A stretch of 64,000 nucleotides of DNA from Streptomyces sp. NBC_01262 (lineage in GTDB: Bacteria; Actinomycetota; Actinomycetes; Streptomycetales; Streptomycetaceae). Numbering within the stretch: position 1 is the first letter of the stretch; each line of letters opens with the position of its first letter. Under the pieces are notes generated by a model. That model was given only the letters and a program-made list of their open reading frames with translations. It was not told the DNA's origin and ran no database searches. The position numbers were made by a program, and so were the translations under genes. This document shows, piece after piece, positions 23,090-30,419 of the stretch. The DNA lies in the NCBI RefSeq assembly GCF_036226365.1, contig NZ_CP108462.1, forward strand, positions 4,276,501 through 4,340,500, given 5' to 3'.

Positions 23090-24442
23090 TCAGCCGCGGA
23101 CTTCGCTGACGGCGGCGCCCAGGGCCTCCTTGATACGCGGCCCGATGCGCGCGAAGCCCAGTTCCTTCATCGCGGCGCGCAGCAGCTCGTCGTCCGTCCG
23201 CTTCTCGCCGTCGGTGTCGATCCACCGGACGACCGCGGTCAGTTCCTCAGGGCTGTACGCCGTCACCGGCTTCCCCACCGTGATCGACGGCTTACGCGGC
23301 CGCCGCGGGCGGCGAGGCTGCGGCACGGCGGCAGCCTCGGGCTCGGCGACAGGCTCGGCCTCGATGACCGCGACGGGCTCGGGCTCCACGACCGGCTCGG
23401 CCTCGGCGACAGGCTCCTCCACCCGGGGCTCCGGCACCGTGACGACCTCGACAACGGGCTCGACGACGGCCTCAACGACGGCCTCGATGACCGGCTCGGG
23501 CTCCGTGACGGCCTCGACCAGCGGCTCTTCCACCGGCTCGGGCTCAGCGGCAGGCTCCTCGGCACGAGGCTCCGGCACCGTGATGGCCTCGACGACAGCC
23601 TCGGCAACGGCCTCGACGACGGCCTCAGCGGCCTCCTCCGCCGTGAGCTCGACGTAGAGCGCGTCGAGCCCCTCGGCCGGGAGGCGGTCGCGGAGGGAGC
23701 GGAGCGCGGGGAGGCGGTAGAGCGTGCCCTCGTCGGCGGCGAGGCGGTCGAGGAGGTCGACCAGGTCGTCGAAGGAGAGGGCTTCGAGGTCGCGTTCGGG
23801 CCGAAGGAGGCGGCCCAGGGCGGTGAGTCCGAGGCTTGTCGCCTGCACGGCTTCGGCGGCGTTGTTGATGAGCTCGGCGTCGTCGGGCAGGGCCGGGGCT
23901 CCGGCGTCGGCGCCGGCGAGCGCCGCCCACTTGGTGCGGTCCTCGGCGGCGGCCGTGAGCGCGGCGTGCAGCGCGCCGGCTCGTGCCCAGCGCGAGGAGG
24001 CGAGGCCGCGCGCCCGGCCCCGCAGGGAGCGGCGGCGCAGCAGCGGCACCTTCACCCCGCGCTCCTTGCGCCAGGCGCCGTTCGCCGTGGCCGCGATGAG
24101 CTCGTCCAGGTCCTCGGTGTCGTACGCCTGCGGGCCGAGCGCGGCGAGCGTGCGGCGCACCCGGATCAGCAGCGCGACGGCCCGGCCGGTCTCACCGACC
24201 GTGCCGGGGGCGCCGACGAGCGACGTTGCCGCCTTCCGTACGGCGGGCAGGTCCCGGCCCCGCAGCTCGGCGAGGACGGTGGAGGCGGCACGGGCCTCCT
24301 CGGGGGTGCCGATGGTGTCCACGGCGGCGTACCAGGCGTGGGTGTCGGCGGTAAGGGTGAGGCCGCCGAGGTCCGCGTAACTGCGCAGGTCCTCCCGCAG
24401 TTCAGTGGTGAGGGAGGAGGTGGGGGAGGAGGTTGCGGTCAT
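23090..24442 (-). CDS. Helical protein with acidic EP-rich linker
   Basis: 450 residues from ATG 24442. Residues 1-290 are helix-rich and contain TANGAWRKERGVKVPLLRRR. Residues about 290-390 form a low-complexity stretch of Val/Glu/Pro/Ala repeats (VEPVVEVVTVPEPRVEEPVA) that is strongly acidic. The C-terminus (VVRWIDTDGEKRTDDELLRA, then MKELGFARIGPRI) resembles the small domain found at the end of some SF1-helicase/DUF4011-type defence-linked proteins. No catalytic motif is visible. The gene appears monocistronic, convergent with the SoxR target. Function unknown; the helicase-tail likeness is tentative. Confidence 0.7.
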   Translation of the reverse strand: MTATSSPTSSLTTELREDLRSYADLGGLTLTADTHAWYAAVDTIGTPEEARAASTVLAELRGRDLPAVRKAATSLVGAPGTVGETGRAVALLIRVRRTLAALGPQAYDTEDLDELIAATANGAWRKERGVKVPLLRRRSLRGRARGLASSRWARAGALHAALTAAAEDRTKWAALAGADAGAPALPDDAELINNAAEAVQATSLGLTALGRLLRPERDLEALSFDDLVDLLDRLAADEGTLYRLPALRSLRDRLPAEGLDALYVELTAEEAAEAVVEAVAEAVVEAITVPEPRAEEPAAEPEPVEEPLVEAVTEPEPVIEAVVEAVVEPVVEVVTVPEPRVEEPVAEAEPVVEPEPVAVIEAEPVAEPEAAAVPQPRRPRRPRKPSITVGKPVTAYSPEELTAVVRWIDTDGEKRTDDELLRAAMKELGFARIGPRIKEALGAAVSEVRG

Positions 24443-24594
24443 ATGAGGTCCGGTTCCAAGCGAGGAGGGCGTACGACGGCGCAAGGCAAGGCAGCAGAGC
24501 CAGCGCAGCACAGGATGACAAGCCAGCTCGCGATGGCCCACCTTACGGCTGCCCTACAACACAGCGCACCCGCCCTGACCGGTATGTCCCCGGG

Positions 24595-25107
24595 CTAGGG
24601 CCGGAAGAGTTCGAACCGCCAGTTGTTGCACCGGATCGGATGCCCCTTCGGGTACTCGAAGTCCATCTCCTCCAGCAGCTCGAAGCCCAGCTTCCGGCAG
24701 ATCGCGTTCGACGCGGGATTCGTGACCTTCGGGAACGCGTGCAGGTACCGGTGTTTGCGTTCCGCCGCCGCGGAAGCGATGACCGCCTCTCCCGCCGCGA
24801 CCGCGATGCCCCTGCCCTGGTACTCCGGCAGCACGCTCCACCCCGTCTCGTAGATCTGCTCCCCCCGCAGCTCCGTCTCCCAGTAGCCGATGCCGCCCGC
24901 CGCCTCGCCCTCCGGCAGTGCGACGACGCCGAACATCCGCCCGGTCCCCTTCTCCGCGATCCCCGCGTACCGCTTGTGGCGGGCGATGACCTGCTCGTCG
25001 GTCTCCGGGCCGCCGAGGTGCGTCATCATCTCCGGCGCGTTGATCCGCCGCTGGAGGTCCAGGAACCAGTCCGTGTCCTGCCAGGGGTCGATCCGTACGT
25101 TCGTCAT
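24595..25107 (-). CDS. GNAT-family N-acetyltransferase
   Basis: A 170-residue acetyltransferase of the RimJ/RimL-like sort. The acetyl-CoA site is VLPEYQGRGIAVAAGEAV (Q/RxxGxA) near residue 92-109; it is preceded by AAGGIGYWETEL and followed by the terminal region NPASNAICRKLGFELL. It would acetylate a small molecule or protein N-terminus. It is divergent from the hydroxyacid dehydrogenase, with a short shared promoter region at 25108-25145. Confidence 0.9.
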   Translation of the reverse strand: MTNVRIDPWQDTDWFLDLQRRINAPEMMTHLGGPETDEQVIARHKRYAGIAEKGTGRMFGVVALPEGEAAGGIGYWETELRGEQIYETGWSVLPEYQGRGIAVAAGEAVIASAAAERKHRYLHAFPKVTNPASNAICRKLGFELLEEMDFEYPKGHPIRCNNWRFELFRP

Positions 25108-25145
25108 GCCTCCGTATTACCAGCGGCCACTGACAACATGGAGTG

Positions 25146-26105
25146 ATGAAACTGCGCTGCGCCGTACTGGACGACTTCCAGGGAGTCGCCACGACCCTGG
25201 CCGACTGGACGACGGTCGCCGACGCCGTGGAGGTCACGGCCTTCACGGAGCACTTCGGTACGGAGGACGCCCTCGCGGCGGCGATCGGGGGCTTCGACAT
25301 CGTCGTGACCCTGCGCGAGCGCGTCGCCTTTCCCGCGTCGCTTTTCGCGCGCCTGCCCCGGCTGAAGCTGCTCGTCGCCTCGGGCATGCGGAACACGGTG
25401 ATCGACTACGGCGCCGCCGCCGAGCACGGCGTGACCGTGTGCGGCACCGGGAGCGCCTCCACGCCGCCCGTAGAGCTGACCTGGGCCCTGCTGCTGGCGC
25501 TCGCGCGCGGCATCGTGCCGGAGGCGAACGCGATGCGCGACGGCGGCCCGTGGCAGAGCACGGTCGGGGCGGACCTGTACGGGCGGCGGCTCGGCCTGCT
25601 GGGGCTGGGGAAGATCGGCGGGCGGGTGGCCGCCGTCGGGGCGGCGTTCGGGATGGAGGTGGTGGCGTGGAGCCAGAACCTCACCGAGGAGCGGGCGCGG
25701 GAGGTGGGCGCGGTCCGGGCCGCCTCGAAGGAAGAGCTGCTGGCCGCCGCCGACTTCGTGTCCGTGCACCTCGCGCTCAGCGACCGTACGCGCGGGCTGC
25801 TGGGCGCCGCCGAGCTGGCACTGATGAAGCCGACGGCCTACCTGGTCAACACCTCGCGGGCCGCGATCATCGACCAGGACGCGCTGGCCGACGCCCTGCG
25901 CGAGGCCCGGATCGCCGGGGCGGGCGTCGATGTCTTCGACATCGAGCCGCTGCCCGCCGCGCACCCGATGCGCTCGCTCCCCCGGCTGCTGGCGACGCCG
26001 CACCTCGGCTACGTGTCACGCGACAACTACCGTACGTACTACGGCGAAGCCGTCGAGGACATCCGGGCGTTCCTGGCCGGGGCCCCGGTCCGCCGCCTCG
26101 GCTGA
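25146..26105 (+). CDS. D-2-hydroxyacid dehydrogenase
   Basis: A 319-residue NAD(P)-dependent dehydrogenase of the 2-hydroxyacid family. The Rossmann loop is GLLGLGKIGGRVAAVGAAFG (about residues 144-163). The family signature VNTSRAAIIDQDALADAL, the stretch VDVFDIEPLP and the catalytic His in ATPHLGYVS are present. The substrate is not determinable (phosphoglycerate, glyoxylate or similar). The ATG at 25146 is preceded by an in-frame GTG at 25143, so the start is uncertain by one residue. Confidence 0.9.
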   Translation: MKLRCAVLDDFQGVATTLADWTTVADAVEVTAFTEHFGTEDALAAAIGGFDIVVTLRERVAFPASLFARLPRLKLLVASGMRNTVIDYGAAAEHGVTVCGTGSASTPPVELTWALLLALARGIVPEANAMRDGGPWQSTVGADLYGRRLGLLGLGKIGGRVAAVGAAFGMEVVAWSQNLTEERAREVGAVRAASKEELLAAADFVSVHLALSDRTRGLLGAAELALMKPTAYLVNTSRAAIIDQDALADALREARIAGAGVDVFDIEPLPAAHPMRSLPRLLATPHLGYVSRDNYRTYYGEAVEDIRAFLAGAPVRRLG

Positions 26106-26136
26106 CGGCGGACGGGGCCCGGCTGGACGGAAGCGG

Positions 26137-28077
26137 TCAGCCCTTGACGATCCGTACGGACAGGCCCTTCGAGGTGTACACCGGCACGGCCTTGTAGCCG
26201 TCGGCGTCGACCGTGATCGAGGCGAACTGGCCCTGGAGGCGGCGGGCGTCGATCACGGGGAGGGCGCGGCCGGGCTTGAGGCCGTCGGTGAGGCGGATGG
26301 CGAGGACGCTGCCCTTGGCGAGGACGACGTTGCGGTCGACGGAGAGCGGGGCGACGTGGTCGCCGTGGCCGGAGACGGCTATGTCGAGGACGGTGCCGGA
26401 GGCCTGGGCGTAGGAGGCGCGGGCGTAGAGCTTGTCCTCTACGCGCAGCGTGCCGCCCTTGACCGCGATGTCGCCGGTGCCCAGCGCGCGGGCGGAGCCG
26501 GCGACCAGGGTGCCGGCGGCGATCGTGGTGCCGCCGGTGTACTCGTTGTGGCCGGTGAGGGTGAGGGCGCCGGTGCCGAGCTTGGTGAGGGAGCCGCAGC
26601 CGTCGATGTCGTTGCGCCAGGCGTCGGCGGCGGAGAAGCCGCCGGCGGAGGCGTCGAGGGTGGCGGTGACATCGGCGTCGAAGGAGCCGTAGGCGTCGGC
26701 GGCGGCGAAGAGGTTGAGGCGTCCCCACTGTTCGGGGCCGTCGGTGAGGACGTAGCCGGCGGGCAGTGCGGTGGTGCGCAGGACCTCGCGGCGCTGGTCG
26801 GCGCTGAGGTAGGGGAGGCGGGTCTCCAGGAGGACCTCGGCGCCCTTGGGGACGGTCATGGCCTCGCGGGAGCCCTTGCGCGGCAGGACGTAGGTCTGGC
26901 GCGGGGCGACGGCGGCGGCGTTGGCCTCGCGGTCGGCGTACGGGTCGGTGGCGCGGTCCGCCGAGTGGGCGTACGCGTACAGGGTGTCGGCGGTGGTGCC
27001 GGTGGCGGCCTGGAAGTACGCGGCGGCCTGGGCGCGGGCGGCGGCCTTGAGGGTGGCGTTGGCCGGGTCGGAGAGGGTGGCGGCGGCCAGCGCGGTGGCG
27101 AGGATGCGGCCGCCGATGACGTCGACGCTGTTGTGCATCCCGGCGACGATGCGGGTGTGGCTCAGCGCGAAGGCGCTGGCGACGAGTTCCTGGAAGCGCT
27201 CGGGCACGGCGTAGGCGTAGGCGAGGGAGGCCAGCCAGAAGGCGTTGGTGTGGCCGCTGACGAAACCGCCGTCGTCGGTGGGGCTGGTGGAGCGCTGACG
27301 GAGCAGCTGCGGGACGACCACGACGTCGGACTTGTAGACCGGGAAGCCGAGGGAGTCCACCGCGCCGGTGTCGATGACCTCGCTGTTCTCCGTCATCCGC
27401 CAGGGGCGCGGGTACTGGAAGGCGTACTTGCTCGGGTTGCCCGAGGCGTAGTTGCCGCGCAGGGTGTTGACCAGGGTCGCCACCTGGCCCAGGTCGGAGG
27501 TGGTGGATCCGGCGCCGAGGGCGGAGCCGGCCGGGGCGTCGGCGGGGACCGCGTCGCTGATGGTGGTGGCGGGGGTGGTGTCGGGGGCGCTGGTGATGCC
27601 CGTGACGGCCTTGGCGCCGGTCTTGTAGACGGCGGAGAGCGGGCCAAGGCCCTCGATGGCCGCGTAACTCTGGTGCTGGCGGTCGTAGACGAAGGCCTTG
27701 CGGCCCTCGGCGTCGGTGCGGGTCGTGGTGATCTTGACCGAGTAGCGCACGTTGGCGCGCAGCGTCTCCGGGGCGAGGACGGTGCCGGTGTTCCAGGCGG
27801 TGCCGGTCTGCCAGATCTTCTGGAACCCGGAGAGGATCTCGACTGCCGCGTTGGTGTCGGTGGTCAGGTTCGCCGTGACGTTCGTCGTGTAGTGGTCGAC
27901 GAAGGGGAGCACGGCGGAGCTGGTGGTGGAGGTCGCCGCGGCGGCGAGGGCGCGCGGGCTGAGCAGCCAGGCCGGACCGGCCGCGAGGGCTGTCGCGGCA
28001 GCGCCGAGGGTGAGGAATTTCCGCCGGTTGATGCCGCTCGTCCGGTAGTTGGTGCTGCGTTCCATCGTGTCCGTCAT
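26137..28077 (-). CDS. Tat-exported PAP2-type phosphatase with PATR repeat
   Basis: A 646-residue exported protein. The Tat signal INRRKFLTLGAAATALAAG is near residues 16-34. The central part (about 70-410) is a vanadium-haloperoxidase/PAP2-type phosphatase: GGFVSGHTNAFWL holds the SGH motif and LSHTRIVAGMHNSVDVIGG the second SRxxxxxHxxxD-like motif. The C-terminal part (about 480-640) carries a PATR-type beta-helix repeat (LTKLGTGALTLTGHNEYTGG, then TTIAAGTLVAGSARALGTGD), normally found in autotransporter passengers of Gram-negatives. The start is the ATG at 28077 in front of the Tat region. It should act outside the cell on phosphate esters. Confidence 0.85.
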   Translation of the reverse strand: MTDTMERSTNYRTSGINRRKFLTLGAAATALAAGPAWLLSPRALAAAATSTTSSAVLPFVDHYTTNVTANLTTDTNAAVEILSGFQKIWQTGTAWNTGTVLAPETLRANVRYSVKITTTRTDAEGRKAFVYDRQHQSYAAIEGLGPLSAVYKTGAKAVTGITSAPDTTPATTISDAVPADAPAGSALGAGSTTSDLGQVATLVNTLRGNYASGNPSKYAFQYPRPWRMTENSEVIDTGAVDSLGFPVYKSDVVVVPQLLRQRSTSPTDDGGFVSGHTNAFWLASLAYAYAVPERFQELVASAFALSHTRIVAGMHNSVDVIGGRILATALAAATLSDPANATLKAAARAQAAAYFQAATGTTADTLYAYAHSADRATDPYADREANAAAVAPRQTYVLPRKGSREAMTVPKGAEVLLETRLPYLSADQRREVLRTTALPAGYVLTDGPEQWGRLNLFAAADAYGSFDADVTATLDASAGGFSAADAWRNDIDGCGSLTKLGTGALTLTGHNEYTGGTTIAAGTLVAGSARALGTGDIAVKGGTLRVEDKLYARASYAQASGTVLDIAVSGHGDHVAPLSVDRNVVLAKGSVLAIRLTDGLKPGRALPVIDARRLQGQFASITVDADGYKAVPVYTSKGLSVRIVKG

Positions 28078-28094
28078 ACTGCCCGTCTCTCTCC

Positions 28095-28106
28095 GCAAGC
28101 GCTTTC
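28095..28106. promoter_or_regulatory. Possible LacI/GalR-type operator
   Basis: GCAAGCGCTTTC lies 18-29 bases upstream of the phosphatase start; its core AAGCGCTT is a perfect palindrome like the centre of LacI-family sites (GAAAGCGCTTTC). It might repress the Tat-exported phosphatase. Confidence 0.35.
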
Positions 28107-28161
28107 TCGGCCCCGTGCGCTGGGATTATCGAGCAGATGAGCGGGTGGGTGGCTGAATCGC

Positions 28162-28374
28162 GTGTGTTCGTTACATGAACGTTTCCGGTCCGTCGGCCGG
28201 TCCGTCCGACGCCACCCGTCACACCCTGCACAAGAGGACCTCCGCCGTGTTCTCGCACACGCGCACCCGCGCCAAGTCCGCCTGGGGCACGGAGCCTTTC
28301 GCCGGGCCCTTCACGCCTACCTGCGCTGGCGAAACACCAACGCCCGCCACCGAGACGCCCTCGAGTCGCTTTAG
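28162..28374 (+). pseudogene. Transposase remnant (IS630-like C-terminus?)
   Basis: The short frame ends RRALHAYLRWRNTNARHRDA, then LESL and stop. This resembles C-termini of IS630-like transposases (..YLRWRNANARHPD..). No upstream catalytic part remains. The next 600 bases (28375-29027) hold no gene I can support. They are low in codon bias, with several overlapping frames rich in Pro, Ser and Arg that I regard as non-coding. The stretch is probably mobile-element debris. Confidence 0.35.
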
Positions 28375-29027
28375 GGCCGAGGTCTTATCCAAGCCCGCCG
28401 CGATTTCAAGATCAAGATGGCAGCGACCCACGCCGCCACCCGCGCCCGCGACCTCGCCGTCGACGCCGAACGCCGCCTCCAATGCCTCTTCGACCTCGTC
28501 ACGGTCCATCGACAGCCGCACGAAGACGATCTCTACGAACAACACGGTCCTCCGCAGCCATGCGGAGACAGCGGGCGGGCGAGGCAACCGGCGTCGTCGC
28601 CGGCAGGACCACCGCACACCGGGAACAAGCTCCGGTGGCATGCCTAGCAGACCTTGGCAGTCGCATGTCCATTCAACGCATCGCCATCCACTGGGAGCGA
28701 TTTTCCACCTTGCACAACCGCCTGCGCCACCCCGGCATGCGGACTGAGCCACTGGCGACACCGCCCCACAAAAACGCGTTACAAGTTCCAAGGACTGTTG
28801 AACCATCCGCAAGAACGGGCTTCAAACGGCCGCCGCCGCATTGGCGGTCAGCCTGACTACCCTCAGCAGCCCCGCCACAGGCCCCCACCGCGCCACCCGG
28901 CTAGCGGGCGGCTTCAGTAGCGATACGCCTGTGATCCACATCACAAAAACTCAAGTGTTTCGATAATCGCAGTCCCCCTCTTATAGCATGAACGCGCCAA
29001 ATAATTAGCAAGTACGCGAGAGGCAAA

Positions 29028-29480
29028 ATGTACCGTCGTCGCATGATTCCCGTAATCGCCGCAGCCGCCGCCGCGCTAGCTATACCCATAATCGCCACTC
29101 CCGCAGCAGCCGACGATTACGACGAGAGCTGTTACGCCTACGAGGCCTACAACTCTGCCATTGTCGTAGGGGCCGCGGGAGAGGGCGCAGCAGATTACGC
29201 CAGCAAGACCAAGCTGGACCCAGTGGTCATGGTAGTCACAGACGAAAAGGCCGATGGTCACCATGTCGGAATTCGCCTGGCGACCAAGCAATCCGATGGT
29301 GACACCAGATATTGGGCTTGGCATGAGAATTACGATGGCTCAGGAACCCACACCAAGTGGGAGACCTACGCTTCCGACTCCGGCGGCATAGTCAGCCTTT
29401 ACTTCCAAGTGGCCATCATGGAGGGCGACACTATCGTCGGATATTGCAACACCCTAAAGTTCTCGAATTCTTACTGGTAA
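29028..29480 (+). CDS. Small secreted protein, unknown
   Basis: 150 residues with a signal peptide (basic start MYRRRM, core IPVIAAAAAALAIPIIATP, cleavage after AAA near residue 27). The mature part is acidic, with two Cys (ESCYAYE and VGYCNT) that could pair, and a beta-rich pattern (GHHVGIRLATKQSDGDTRYW; YDGSGTHTKWETYASDSGG). I know no family. Base composition is much lower in GC than flanking genes, including an AT-rich upstream region, so it is probably acquired. It is followed by a hairpin. Confidence 0.7.
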   Translation: MYRRRMIPVIAAAAAALAIPIIATPAAADDYDESCYAYEAYNSAIVVGAAGEGAADYASKTKLDPVVMVVTDEKADGHHVGIRLATKQSDGDTRYWAWHENYDGSGTHTKWETYASDSGGIVSLYFQVAIMEGDTIVGYCNTLKFSNSYW

Positions 29481-29507
29481 GAATTTTATAACAGTCAGAA
29501 TTTTTAC

Positions 29508-29550
29508 GGGACGAGTGGCGCTCGAATAGTTTTGGGTACCACTCGTTCCC
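29508..29550 (+). terminator. Hairpin terminator
   Basis: The arms GGGACGAGTGG (29508-29518) and CCACTCGTTCCC (29539-29550) pair with one bulge. It lies 28 bases after the stop of the secreted protein. Confidence 0.55.
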
Positions 29551-29918
29551 GCAATTTCACACTCTTCGGCTCGCCTTAGCCGGTTATGCACGGCCCTCGC
29601 GTCATCGATCCAGCCACAGGCCGGTCAAAGTTAGACCGTCTGGTTGGCGATCATCCAAGAAAACCGGGCACCCTTACTCAACGCTCTCGAGCACGCAGAA
29701 CCGCTGGCGCTACTGGAAAACGAGTTAGCGTTCGACTGACTGCACACCGCTGACGCCACGAGCCCCCGGACGATCCTTATGCAGACCGCGCCGGAATCGA
29801 CAGCGTCGCAGCCTCGGCTCGGCCGTCTCAGCCTTCTCGTCGCACCGCCAAGATAGTCACCCTCACGAGAGCGCACAGACACGAGTGCCTCACAGCGGCA
29901 TACCGCCTCATCGCGGCA
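29551..29918. other. Debris region, possible coding remnant
   Basis: About 370 bases without an intact gene. One plus-strand frame near 29637-29738 reads VWLAIIQENRAPLLNALEHA, then EPLALLENELAFD and stop, which looks like the C-terminus of a lost helical protein; no start is present. Everything else is non-coding by codon usage. Confidence 0.35.
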
Positions 29919-30146
29919 GCTCGGGTGCTGCACCCCGGCCAGCGCCCGGGCCTCGCGCAGTACACGCTCCCGCAGTTGCCGCTCGCCCTCCTGGGCGTCC
30001 TCCGGCGGCCGCACCTCCTTGAGGGCGACCTCCCGGTGCAGCATGGTGTCGCGGGCCCGCCACACCAGACCCATACCCCCGCCGCCGAGCCGCTCCAGCA
30101 ACTCGAAACGCCCGTCGATCAGTTCGCCGTGCCCGCGCTGTCCCAC
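29919..30146 (-). pseudogene. Truncated serine/threonine protein kinase (N-terminus)
   Basis: The first 76 residues match the beginning of an actinobacterial Ser/Thr kinase: DGRFELLERLGGGGMGLVWR with the Gly-rich loop, and VALKEVRPPE with the ATP-anchoring Lys. After ALAGVQHP the kinase match ends abruptly; the frame continues about 95 codons without any kinase-like sequence. No HRD or DFG motif is seen nearby. The gene was therefore cut by a rearrangement at about 29919 and is non-functional. Confidence 0.75.
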
Positions 30147-30419
30147 TGGACCCCCTCACCGTGATGGCGCACATCGTACGGCCGACGGTTTGTTTCCCCC
30201 GCGAAAAATTCCTCTTCGCATCGCGGTGTACGAACAACGCAGAGCCTGCACAATGCGAGTAAAACGTAAAGGAGTTGTGCTGACGCGCTCCTGACAAGGC
30301 CGCCGCTCCGGTGAAACGATCGTCCGGATCACCGCACCACCCGGGCGGCCTGACCGACCGTCCGGTCACCTCCGGCTGCCCGCCCACCCGCGGGCGGCCG
30401 CGGCAGAAGGAGCACAGCC

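Noticed and set aside
25930..28258. Very long open frames on both strands over the PAP2-type gene
   Set aside because: Only the frame with Tat signal and phosphatase motifs is coding; the others are shadows of it.
28175..28747. 190-codon plus-strand frame in the debris zone
   Set aside because: Ser/Thr/Pro/Arg-rich random-looking product, no ribosome site, no family; it overlaps a transposase-like remnant in another frame.
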